NCBI RefSeq assembly: GCF_032884065.1
Contig: NC_088872.1
Location: 3,782,001-3,846,000, forward strand
Direction of reading: 5' to 3'
DNA length: 64,000 nt
DNA from: Artemia franciscana
Lineage: Eukaryota; Arthropoda; Branchiopoda; Anostraca; Artemiidae
The notes beneath the pieces were generated by a model. That model was not told where the DNA came from, ran no database searches, and was given only the letters and a program-made list of their open reading frames with translations. Shown here piece by piece: positions 12,523-22,944 of this stretch (the first letter of the stretch is position 1; every line of letters begins with the position of its first letter). The position numbers were made by a program, and so were the translations under genes.

Positions 12523-13162
12523 ATTAACTGAAAAAAACAAGTTTTTTCAGCTGAAAGTAAGAAGCAACATCAAAACTCAAAACGAACAAAAATTATTCAG
12601 TGACGAGGGAGTTGCCTCTTTCCTCTATACCTAGCTCTAAACACTAGGTTTTTAACACTTTAAAAAAAGTCTCACTTTAAAGAAGTTTAATTTTAATTAA
12701 ACGTCCCTTGTGTTTCAGGAGTCGATCCTAAGAAATTGAGACAAATAATTTAAGCTTAACCTAGGGGATGTGGAGGGGGGCAATCCATTCGTATACTGAA
12801 TAGTTTCTACTTACTTTTTTTGTTTAATGTCAACGCCGGTAAATCCGGCTCGCCCTCCAAGAAAAATTCCCTCTTCTCACAAGAAACTCCTGATGAAATG
12901 TTACACCCACCTAAAATACACCCCGACCCCATAAAATTTCCCCCGACACTTCCATCCCCACAGAAAATTCCCCCTCCCCCTTAAAATTTCTTGAGGATGA
13001 TTCAGCCTGAATAATACTTTCATTTGAAATAGTTTTAATTTCCAATCGTTTTTCTGATCAGTGCAACCTCCCCCCTTCCTTGGAAATATTTTCACGGAAA
13101 TTCAAACCCGCTGAAAATCCCCCCGCACAATTTCCCTGGAACACTTCCACATACAAATTTGG
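12523..13162 (+). mobile_element. Family P fragments, strongly decayed
   Basis: 12523-12835 is a worn version of the 3' palindrome (CAGCTGAAAGTAAGAAGCAAC, later AACCTAGGGGATGTGG). 12840-13140 is a C-rich block (CCCTCCAAGAAAAATTCCCT) that resembles 15115-15200 and so belongs to a diverged subfamily. Confidence 0.6.
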
Positions 13163-13360
13163 TTGATAGCTACATCAAAAGAATCGCATTTTAATGCTGA
13201 TTTTAAATATATAAGTTTCATCAAGTTTAGTCTTATCCTTCAAAAGTTACGAGCCTGAGAAAATTTGCCTTATTTAGGAAAATAGGAGGAAGGATCTTAA
13301 CGAAAATGACACCATCAGATTCAGCGTATCAGAGAACCCTACTGTAGAAGTTTCAAGCTC

Positions 13361-13649
13361 ATATTTTATCTCATATTTTTGTCTGCCCAAGCTCCATGTT
13401 ATTTTTCATTATTTTATCCTTCAAGCAACCAAAAATTTTTGAAATTCACTTGTAAGTTTCGAAAATACTCTAAGCTTAGAAGATTAATTTTCATTAAGAG
13501 CCACAAAGGATGGAGTATATTGCAACCAGGAATGTTGATTCACGAAAAACTATGGGGAGGAAAACAAGGATTTTCAACTGTTTTTTAGTGAAGATACAAA
13601 AGAAAGTGTTTTTCTCTTAATCGGGGAGAAGAATTTATACACAAGTAGC
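13361..13649 (+). repeat. Insert duplicating 16627-16895
   Basis: 13369-13636 matches 16627-16895, 3.26 kb downstream in gene B intron 3, without any difference I can see except one T in a homopolymer. Short unmatched bits (8 nt left, 13 nt right) border it. A 69-codon open frame occurs in both copies simply because they are identical; it has no recognisable domain. Confidence 0.95.
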
Positions 13650-14784
13650 ATCTACAAAAATGTGGAATTTTGTATTTTTTGCCAGAAGACAAATCACGGG
13701 TGCGTGTTTGTTTGTTTGTTTTTTGTTTTTTTTTCCCATGGGTCATCGTATCGACCAAGTGGTCCTAGAATGTCGCAAGAGGGCTCATTATAACGGAAAT
13801 GAAAAATACTAGTGCCCTTTTTAAGTGACCAAAAAAATTGGAGGGCATCTAGGCCCCCTCCCACGCTCATTTTTTCCCAAAGTCAATCGATCAAAATTTT
13901 GAGATAGCCGTTTTGTTCACCATAGTCGAAAACCATAATAACTATGTCTTTGGGGATGACTTACTCCCCCACAATCCCTGGGGGAGGGGCTGCAAGTTAC
14001 AAACTTTGACCAGTGTTTACTTATAGTAATGGTTATTGGGAAGTGTACAGACGTTTTCAGGGGGATTTTATTTTGTTTGGGGGTGGGGCTGTGGAGAGGG
14101 GGCAATGTTGGAGGATCTTTTCTTGGAGGAATCTGTCATGGGGGAAGAAAAATTCAATGAAAAGGGCGCAGGATTCTCTAGCATTACTATAAGAAAACAA
14201 TGAAAAATAAACATGAAAACGTTTTTTTCAAATGAAAGGAAGAAGTAGCATTGAAACTTAAAACGAACAGAGATTATTACGCATAGAGGGGTTCTAAAAA
14301 TACTTTAGCATAAAGAGCGAGGTATTTAGGAGGAGATAAATACCTTGCTCTTTATGCTAAAGTATTGTTAGTAATTTCAACTATTTATTCTATGGCCTTT
14401 CTGATTCAGGGGTCATTCTTAAAGAATTGGGACAAAACTTACGATTTAGTTTAAAGAGCGAGGTATTAACGAGGGTACAAACCCCCTCGTATACATAATA
14501 AAAATATAAGGTTATGAAAGTTTGTTACGTAAGTTAATTCTTAAGTTACGTATATTTTTTACTAATAAAAACATTCGTTAAAAATTAAAAGTTCTAGTTG
14601 CCTTTTTAAGCAACCGAAAAATTGGAGGGAAACTAGGCCGCGTTCTCCGCCCCTTATTTCTCAAAATCGTCTGATCAAAACTAAGAGAAAGCCATTTAGC
14701 CAAAAAAGAATTAATCTACAAATTTCATTTTAATATGTGAGGAGAGCCAAAACCAAACATGCATTAATTCAAAAACGTTCCGAA

Positions 14785-15086
14785 ATTAAATAAAAAAAAA
14801 ACTAATTTTTTTAGCTGAAAGTAAGGAGCGACATTAAAACTTAAAACGAACAGAAATACTCCTTATATGAAATGGGTTGTCCCCTCCGCAATCCCTCGCT
14901 CTTTACGCTAAAGTTTGACTCTTTGCACAATTCTACTTTTTAAAACAATTAAAAGCTTTAGCATAAAGAGCGAGGGATTGCGGAGGGGACAACCCATTTC
15001 ATATACGGAGTAATTTCTGTTCGTTTTAAGTTTTAATGTCGCTCCTTACTTTCAGCTAAAAAAATCAGTTTTTTTTTTATTTAATT
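14785..15086. repeat. Family P palindrome 3
   Basis: The arm core CCCCTCCGCAATCCCTCG pairs with CGAGGGATTGCGGAGGGG. The loop runs GTTTGACTCTTTGCACAATT, the opposite orientation to the loop in the plus-strand copy at 25441. Confidence 0.9.
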
Positions 15087-15680
15087 CAGTATAGGAATTT
15101 TGTCAAATAGTGAAACATTTCCCATGGAAGGTTCACCCTCGGAAGTTTCTCTCCCCGCAGAAGATACTCCCTATGAAAACCACCCTAAGCATAAAATCCT
15201 CTCTTCTCGCACAAAAATATCTGTAAACTTCCCAGTAACAGTTATTATCCGCGATAAAATGGACCATTTCCTCAAGCGCTGTGGGAGCCAATGTTACCCT
15301 TAAAAAGACAGTCACTGTATCTTTCAACAACGCTGAACAAAATGTTTATCTCAAAATTTTGTTCAGAAAACTTTGGGGGAAAAGGTGATTGGTAGGTGGG
15401 CTAGTGGCCCTTAAGTCTCTTAGGTCTCCATCTTCTAAGGACCATTCGGGACTAAAAATATTTAAAGGCCACTAGTCCCTCAGCCACGCTGTTTTCTGAT
15501 CAAAATTTTGAGATAACCATTTTGTTTGAATCATGAATCTCATATATTTGGAACCATCATAATAAGATAATTCTTTTCATGTATCTACTGATATTAAAAC
15601 TCTGTTTCTAGTGTTTTGGTTACTGTTGAGCCGAGTCACTCCTTACTTACAATTTGTTGCGACGAAATGTTTGACCACGT
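15087..15680 (-). mobile_element. Family P-related fragment, diverged subfamily
   Basis: On the minus strand it begins TCAAACATTTCGTCGCAACA and then shares TAAGGAGTGACTCGGCTCAA with family P. Inner blocks (TGAGATAAACATTTTGTTCA, TTGTTGAAAGATACAGTGAC) are recognisable but diverged. Confidence 0.65.
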
Positions 15681-16226
15681 TTAACCTACTCTGTTTCTTA
15701 CTCCAAAATTTCCTAATGCCAAAAAAATTTAAAAACGTATAAAAAAAATCTATCTCGGTAAATTAGGCTCAAAAGGCTTTTATTGGTACTGGAGAGATTC
15801 AATCATCTATTGAATCATTTTAAGTATCAAGTAATAAGTTGTTTTAACATTTTGTCCTGTTTTTCGTCAATATATATTATATATAAATAGGAACACTGTG
15901 CTTAAGTAAAATATACTCAATTATACAGAAAACTTTAATTACATAGGGAATCAGTATAATTAATAAGCAAGAGGTTCTTTGAAAGTTTATTATAAGAATG
16001 CTAAAATATATAAAAAAAAAACATTGAATGCAAATAAAAACAATCTTATAAGAGAATGGAAAGGACCAAACAGCCGGTAGGCTTATTCATCCAACCTGGA
16101 ACTCAACTTAATATAAGGCCTTAGTAAATCAGTTGCACTGAACATTAGGGAAATCTTAGGGACCCTATACCAATAAGGCAGGTATCGAAGGTATTTAAAA
16201 TAAATTTTACCTTTTTTTAACTTAAG

Positions 16227-16405
16227 GTATGAAATTGAGGCAGCTATAGAAAAGGATTATGAATTCATCAATAAGTATTCTGATGTTGCAAGTCAATCAG
16301 CTGATGACCTTGTGGACACCATCGATAGCTACCAAGAAACAAAATTCAATTACGATTTTTTTCACCCTGATACGTTCGACAAAAGTCATTGGTCTGGACC
16401 TGAAG
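16227..16405 (+). CDS. Spätzle-like gene B, exon 3
   Basis: A 179-nt exon between TTAACTTAAG and GTACAT. It enters in phase 2 (completing Lys) and leaves in phase 1 (first base of Gly). It encodes YEIEAAIEKDYEFINKYSD, then QSADDLVDTIDSYQE and a segment ending SHWSGPEG. Gene C has the same blocks (YEIKAAIEADYYL, QSADDLVDGLTRYQEE, THWIGPEG), which confirms the frame and both splice sites. This is the acidic linker between the prodomain motif and the cystine knot. Confidence 0.9.
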
Positions 16406-16626
16406 GTACATTTTTCAAAATACTTTGTTCTAAAATTTGGTTTTTATAAGGGCTGTGGGGGAGGGGAAGACCATGCAAGACAGCATATATTCTAGGTTGT
16501 ATCTGTGTTTATAATTATTATGGTACTTTTTTATGACGGAAAAATTAGCGTCACTTCAATAAAATTTCTTTTTCTTAGTTATAATAAGAAGTTTATATTT
16601 GCTATATTTTAAAAAGATTTCAGAAG

Positions 16627-16895
16627 TCTCATATTTTTGTCTGCCCAAGCTCCATGTTATTTTTCATTATTTTATCCTTCAAGCAACCAAAAATTTTTGA
16701 AATTCACTTGTAAGTTTCGAAAATACTCTAAGCTTAGAAGATTAATTTTCATTAAGAGCCACAAAGGATGGAGTATATTGCAACCAGGAATGTTGATTCA
16801 CGAAAAACTATGGGGAGGAAAACAAGGATTTTCAACTGTTTTTTAGTGAAGATACAAAAGAAAGTGTTTTTTCTCTTAATCGGGGAGAAGAATTT
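16627..16895 (+). repeat. Probable source of the insert at 13361
   Basis: It is flanked by ordinary intron sequence, whereas the copy at 13369 splits a transposon, so this one is probably the original. Confidence 0.85.
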
Positions 16896-17113
16896 TTTTT
16901 CTGATACTTCAAAGAAAATACCAAAAATAAGAATTTTCCAAATTTAATAGGACTCTTGGCACTCTTGGGTACAACTGCATAAGATAGATATGCTCGCCTC
17001 TTAGCTACTGTATATCCAAAAGTAATTAGACACTAAACATGCCATAAATAATTAAAAATATTGGCAGAAACTTTAAAGAAATCAAGAACACGTCTGAAAA
17101 GAAATGATTGATC

Positions 17114-17739
17114 GATGGTAATGAACAAGCTGACTTGGAAGCGAAAATGGCCGCCAGTGCAGACATGGAAATAATGCAAACAACGACAACGACAATACTA
17201 TTCCAGATAGAAGACATAATACAGCAGATAAAACAGTTTAGCTTTGAAGAAAATAGAAACCTCTCTGGAAAACTTTGAATTACAAAGAAGACCAGAAGAA
17301 AATATGAAAATAAGTTATATGAAAGTTTATCAAGAGAAGAAGAAAAATTGCATTTCGACTTAGGTCACAAGATGCAGCTACAAGATCATATCTTTCTCGT
17401 TTCTATGGAGAAGATCCGAATTGCATCTATTGTGGTCAGATAGATACCTTAGCACACCTCATCATCCATTGTGTCCGCACAGAATGCTACTGGACAGACA
17501 TTAGAAGGTTTATGAGAGAACATTGAATAAAACTATGTGAAGAATTACTCGGAGGAACATTAACTGAAGAGCAATCGGTTGAAAGTATAAATTCAGTTTG
17601 TGATTTTTTTTTAGATTGATTGATAGAAAAAGGACGTAGTAAACTTTTCGCAACGAATTGTGAAATTCCAATAGTGGAAGTGCATGGATCCTAAGGCGTT
17701 AAAACACAAAGGGGGTCTTTTGGTGATTCACTTCACTTC
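17114..17739 (+). mobile_element. 5'-truncated LINE with 17-bp target duplication
   Basis: AAAAGAAATGATTGATC occurs at 17097-17113 and again at 17740-17756, a 17-bp target-site duplication. The insert opens inside an RNase H-like motif (DGNEQADLEAK). After a frame change it reads KIAFRLRSQDAATRSYLSRF and CIYCGQIDTLAHLIIHC, the Cys/His zinc-knuckle tail typical of I/Jockey/R1-type LINEs. It ends in a TTCACTTCACTTC tail just before the second duplication. Stops and a frame change show it is dead. It sits sense to gene B in intron 3. Confidence 0.85.
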
Positions 17740-17919
17740 AAAAGAAATGATTGATCATCTAATCTATAAACAAAGATCCACCGAATCTGAAGATCCACAA
17801 AAAGTGTTGAATCTTACTGTAATAAATAATAACAAACTGGAATTTAAATAAAAACATTTCCTGATCTAATACAATATAACTAGTACTACTATTACAACTA
17901 TAATTTAACAGCACTTAAC

Positions 17920-18900
17920 TATTATGTCTTCTAGCTGCATCTGCAAGATCCTCGGCAATTTCATCCATGACCTCCATTTCACACCTTCTTAGTTCATATA
18001 TTGATTCTTTCTCCACTTCCCATCTTCCACGTTGTCAAATTTTAATCACTCTAGTTTAGTATTCAACTGTTCTAGGAAAGTTTTTTCTCTCTCAAATTCC
18101 CATCTTGGAGTCAACTAGCATCATAGCCTCATGGTATACAGTTACCCTCCCAAAATTTCACATCCCTAGACACCACTAGATGGTGATCTTTACTCTTAAC
18201 ATTAATAATAGCAATCCTATACATACCAGAGTATCTTGTATTGATCCTGCCATTCTTCGGTTACTATTACATAATCGATAAGTTTTGATGTCTTACCATC
18301 ACGTGAATAACATGTTAACATGTTGGCCATTTTATGACCAAACACCGTATTCGTTATAACTAGATTGTTATACCTATAAAATTGCAAAAGTCTGTAGTCA
18401 TTACTGTTTCCTTTTCCTACACCAAATTTACCTAAGCTAAGGTACCATTTATCCCTATTTCTTCTAAACTGGGCGTTAAATATCCTAGTAAAACACCATG
18501 TTTCTACTTAGGACCTTGTCTATTTGCTCCTGTAACTATAAGTAAAATTCATCTGAGTGACTAGTATCTACGTCAGTCAGTTCTACAGGAGCATATACTA
18601 CTATAACTGATAATCTGAACTCTTTAGTCATAAAATGAGCAATTAGTATTACACTATTAATCATTTCCCAGCCTAACCAAGACTTGGCACCTTTCTTATT
18701 CATCATGAATCCTACCCCATGTCTATATGCGCTATCCTTCCTGCTTGAGTAAATAAATTCAGTGTCACATAATTTTATGCTTCCTACCCCTGGGATATAA
18801 ATTTATGAAACTCGTCATAAGTCCAGTTCAAATCATCTGAATTCGTCAGTCAAAATGTTGATACGATAGTTATTTTTTACGTCGTAACATTCCAAGTTCC
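17920..18900 (-). mobile_element. LINE fragment with apurinic-type endonuclease (RTE-like)
   Basis: The minus strand reads SSRKDSAYRHGVGFMMNKKG, then LSVIVVYAPVELTD, further on GKFGVGKGNSNDYRLL, VITNTVFGHKMANML and SKLIDYVIV. These are the successive blocks of the exonuclease-endonuclease-phosphatase domain of RTE-clade LINEs (sometimes annotated as craniofacial development protein 2-like). A linker with EIAEDLADAARRHN follows at the low-coordinate end. Several stops and frame changes; the reverse transcriptase is absent. Confidence 0.8.
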
Positions 18901-19841
18901 AATGTTCATCTACTTTAAATTATTGAAATTATTTTGGCCTTAGGAAAAGTAATTACGGATTGCTATACGTAGTTACTATAGTAATTACGGAGTGCAGAAC
19001 GAAGACCAAAATATATTCTTAAGTCTACATCGACGCGCTTAAGAACCAGACACCAAGAAGTTCCTGGGACATCCAGTATGAATGGAGGCCTCGTGAAATC
19101 GTGTGTCCATCTTGGTCACAACATGGTTTTCAGCACTTGGCGAAGCTCTTCTATGAACAAGAGTTGAAATCGTGCACAGACAGTCTCAAGCCTAATACGT
19201 CCAACTCATCATATATTCATGCCTACCAATATTATGCTACTGCGGGAAGGCAATCCATGATAGATAAATTAGCTAGAAAGAGGCTTTTCATCACAAAAGC
19301 GCCCGTAAAAACAGACTGAGCCCAGAAGAATTGACCAGTAATCAGAATCTCATGTGAATGCTGTGTCATTTGCTAGACAGTAATTTCCTTGAAAAGGGCC
19401 ACTTTTCATGTGGGAATATAGTTGACCGCAAGCTCCCCAGTTTCACATGTACCCTGAAAAAGGTCAGAAATATATTACAGAGAATAAAATACATTAAAAA
19501 AAATTTAGAGTAAGAAGTAAGTCCTTGAAATTGAAATGGAAGATTCGAAGATTAGGTTTACTGTCAGCAGTTTCCTCCGATACAGATTGGTACAGGGATA
19601 CAGGGATACAAGGATACTGTTTGGTCATCCGTTTTCCATTTATTTTGGCTTTTATTTAGAAGGAACACTTTATGATGGATAAGGAGTTGATTTAAATAAG
19701 GTGAAACTGAATGAGAGCTGAGTTCAAATGGTCGAGTGGAATGAGTATGAGTAAAGTGCATGATCTTTAGGCTTGACATTTAAATTCAATTACTTTTGAC
19801 ACACCCTGTACAGTAATTCGATCTAATTTCTTTTTTTTAAG

Positions 19842-19968
19842 GATACATTTGTCCTTCCTCAGTCGGGTATGTTCAACCATTCCGAGCCAGAAATGCTGTG
19901 GGCCAATGGCGAGTTATTGTTCAAGATGTTAAATATTATACCCAAACTATAAGGACAGAAGCTTGCAG
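19842..19968 (+). CDS. Spätzle-like gene B, exon 4
   Basis: A 127-nt exon between TTTTTTTTAAG and GTAATA, in phase 1 and out phase 2. It starts the cystine-knot domain: GYICPSSVGYVQPFRARNA, then VGQWRVIVQDVKYYTQTIR and TEACR. The block resembles Drosophila Spätzle C-106, which from memory has a Cys, a Tyr-Pro-Lys stretch and a TWQLIVNN strand in the same order. It supplies the first two of the eight domain cysteines. Confidence 0.92.
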
Positions 19969-20206
19969 GTAATATGCCAATTTACAGATTTTTCATCTGC
20001 AGACTTTAATTTGCAAAACTTGACAAATTAATTTGCAAAATCTGGGTTTTCGGGAGACCACAGCCAATAGTAAAAACAACTTGCTTAAAACAACTAATTA
20101 AGTTAAAATCAAGTAGTTGCAGCCATCAAGCCATGGCTAATTGCAAAAAAAGCTAACACAGATGGTCCAAGTTAATGAGAGGCAAATCTGGCATAAGGAA
20201 TTTTTA

Positions 20207-20410
20207 GGATTGTATAAAAATGATGACCTTTCATTTGTTGATAGATAAGCCTATCTATCGTTCGTCCATAAGTCATTCTTAGGGTAGATTTTAGGTAAAT
20301 AGTCATAAAGCTTAGGGATTAAATATTGCATTGACTTTGGGTTGACGCGTAACGGACAGCGTCCACTGGTCTTGTACGCAAAATCTAGGACTGAATTTGC
20401 TTGGACTTAG
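20207..20410 (+). repeat. Dispersed repeat shared with 63779-64000
   Basis: Shared blocks in the same order: AGGATTGTATAAAAA, a GATAGATA stem, CTTAGGGAT, ACGGACAGCGTCCACTGG with CTTGTACGCAAAA, and GGACTGAATTTG. It is about 200 bp, diverged, of unknown class. Confidence 0.7.
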
Positions 20411-22529
20411 AGTTTAAGCTTGATTCAACTTGTTTTCTTTTAACAAAATAAATCTTTTAACTTAACTTTTTTTCAAAATTGCAGATTCTTGTAAAACTCT
20501 TTAAAAGTTATTTAAAAAAATTATTTAAAAATTCATTTAGAAAAATTATTTTTAAAGTGTGCAAGCTTATTTTAATAAAATATAACTAAAGCCAAATTAA
20601 GCAGCTAAAACCAGTATATTCGGCAGATTTTTAGTACTTAAGACCTAAAACACTGTTCACACGAAATATTTAAGAAATTTACTAACATTTAAAACTTGTT
20701 TGAAATATATATATATAAAAAATCACACAAATGCACATTAGAACGTGACACTAAATATAATGTTTAAGTGCAACATTAAAATGTTATAAATGTAATATAA
20801 CATTAAAAATAAATGTAAAATATAGGTTGAAGAAGAAAGGAACTAGACGAAGATTTCTTCTTTAAATTTTTAAAGATTGAACTGATGTCCTTTACAAAAA
20901 ACACATTTTTTTTTAAAATTGCTATCGAGAAGGAACAAAATTGATTCTTGTTTATGTTTACTTTAAATGTGAATGATTAAAAAGGGGGTTTGTAAATATA
21001 AATTACAAGTATGATTGAAAAAGATGAAGTATAACTAATATAAAGTAACATAAATACATTTTTCTGGAACACAATAAATACTAGTAGGTGATTCCCAGGA
21101 ATATGCTCATCAAGCAGCGTGTGGTAAGAGATAGCTCAGGGCCATTTTCTCTAAAATTTTTACATTTATGCGAATTTTTTTTATAAATATTATGTATATG
21201 ACGTAAATTATTCACTTTTGAGTTTTACCAATTTTGTCCCTGCCTAATACCGTATCACTCCCTGAAATAAATTCTGCTATACGAGCTTCAAATTCGTTCA
21301 AATGGTTCAGAGAAACGGAGTCCAAAAAACTAACCTTTGTGAAAACGCTGCTCTACAACTTAAAAGTAAAAAATGAAGTCTCAATTTAAAGGCAGTTAGG
21401 ATAAAAAAAATTTCAATGGGAAATTCACAAATGTTTTATCCCAAAACATGTAAGCCAATATATGTAATTTGTAATTTGGATCATTTAAGAAACGGAATTT
21501 CAACATCCAAGGAAGCAGGTTAGAGGAATTAAATTGTTAAAGGTTTTTTGTGTCCTTCACAAAAATTCTTGGACTAACACAAAATTCTTAAGGCCTACTA
21601 TGTTAAATTGCTTTGAGGTGTTTTTAACTGAAATTCTAGTAACCGGAAAACTAATTTAGATTTATTAAAAAAAAAGAAAATAGGAAAATAATCTGAATCA
21701 TCAAAATCCTGAATAAAACCTGAAAATATTAATAGTAGGACGTTTTTATATTTGTATATCTTAGCAAAGCCTTTCTTTAAGGTATATATACCCTTCTAAA
21801 GAAATATAATTACTTTAAGTGCTAACTCACTAATGCTTCAGCTGTACCTGGCGTTTAATTAGTTGTCCAATTAATTTTTAAGAGACCTATACACCAATTC
21901 TTGGTCTTAAAATTAAACCTGACATAAAAATCAATTATTTAGAATATAAGAAGTTCGTATCTACTTAACTAAATAAATATATCTATTAAATAAACGTCTG
22001 CGGTAAAAAAGGCTACTGCGACAATTTTATTTATTGTTAAATTTACTGTGTTACTTGTTTTATTTACTCTGTTACTTAATGTTCGAAAAATGACTGTGCA
22101 CAGAATATTGTGACAATAGGTTTTAGCAAAGACTTATAATTTAACAGCAACAGAAAAAATGTAAAGATATTGAATAAAAGTAAAAAACTCTTTAAAATTT
22201 TTATCAATATTTACTATATCATTATTACTAACAATTTAATTACTATTCCAATGATTAGAAAGTAATTAATTATTTTATTAATTTGTAATAGCGCTATTAA
22301 TTAGTTTGTAATTTTGCAGTAACTAACTTTTTGCAGTAAAAGTTTTTTACTGCAAAAAGTTTTTAACTTTAAAAAAAAAGTTTAAAACTTTTTGCAGTAA
22401 ATTTTGCAGTAAAAGGCAGGTGCAGCTCACTAGCACTATGTTAATTTTTAATAATTATCACTATTTTTCGTATACTTAAAAAAGATAATTTTTCAATTAG
22501 TCAATGCATGATTGTTGTTTAATTTTTAG

Positions 22530-22615
22530 GGCACACAAACATAAGCTGCTATTTTGTGGCACCCTGTTTCAAAAACAGTTATACACCCAGTCAGATTTTT
22601 GAATATAGTAATTAA
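22530..22615 (+). pseudogene. Broken duplicate of gene B exon 5
   Basis: After an AATTTTTAG acceptor the sequence parallels exon 5. In the matching frame it reads CYFVAPCFKNSYTPSQIFEY where exon 5 has CRLVAPCFKSSCTQKHIYER. One base more than exon 5 before the GTGGCACCCTG block puts it out of frame if spliced from exon 4. One cysteine has become Tyr, and a stop follows after about 28 codons. It is too damaged to be a working alternative exon. Confidence 0.75.
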
Positions 22616-22772
22616 TAGTATTTCATAATCCAAAAACAATTAAAAGAAATCGATAGCATTAAATTTCATGTTGGAAAGAGCTGCAAAATTGCACTTTTAA
22701 TCTTAATTAATGTATTCCCATATCCATTTATTTATTACTATTCTAGTTTTTAAATTCTATGCTTTTTTTAAG

Positions 22773-22944
22773 GGATCCAGATACTGACTGCCGCCTTGTT
22801 GCACCCTGTTTTAAAAGTAGCTGTACACAAAAGCACATATATGAACGTCTCCTATCTTGGGATCCATGTAACCCTGACCAAGGCCTCTTCGTAGACGTAT
22901 TTAAGGTGCCATCAGCGTGTTCCTGTCATGTGCCGGAGTATTAA
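22773..22944 (+). CDS. Spätzle-like gene B, exon 5 (terminal)
   Basis: After CTTTTTTTAAG the exon completes Arg and reads DPDTDCRLVAPCFKSSC, a QKHIYERLLSWDPCNP segment, then FKVPSACSCHVPEY and TAA. It carries six of the eight cysteines and ends in the K-[VIL]-PS-x-C-x-C signature of Spätzle cystine knots (gene C: YRLPSACSCHIPY). Frame, splice phase and gene C agree throughout. Confidence 0.93.

Larger units (their letters stand above)
13163..15086 (+). mobile_element. Family P element interrupted by a 289-bp insert
   Basis: Starts 5'-truncated at GATAGCTACATCAAAAGAAT and ends TTTATTTAATT after the palindrome. The internal run CAAGCTCCTATCTACAAAAA seen in other copies is split here, with 13361-13649 inserted between CAAGCTC and ATCTACAAAAATG. 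It belongs to the same subfamily as the copies at 8750 and 31963 (same palindrome arms, same extra small palindrome at 14297-14367). Confidence 0.85.
16406..19841 (+). other. Gene B intron 3
   Basis: Contains the source copy of the 268-bp duplication, a 5'-truncated LINE with target duplication, and a LINE endonuclease fragment on the minus strand. 18960-19841 holds no recognisable feature apart from a short unrecognised open frame (19101-19319) and a few ACAGGGAT repeats near 19600. Confidence 0.7.
19969..22772 (+). other. Gene B intron 4
   Basis: AT-rich, with a dispersed repeat at 20207-20410 and the broken duplicate of exon 5 at 22530-22615. The TTTTTGCAGTAAAA self-complementary block near 22320-22420 is the only other visible structure. 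Confidence 0.7.

Noticed and set aside
13379-13588. A 69-residue open frame found identically at 16637-16846, looking like a conserved small protein
   Set aside because: The whole surrounding 268 bp is a recent duplication, so identity reflects copying, not selection. No signal peptide or domain.
19101-19319. 73-codon open frame (MCPSWSQHGFQHLAKL...)
   Set aside because: No recognised domain, no splice support, inside a gene B intron full of transposon fragments; probably part of an unrecognised repeat.
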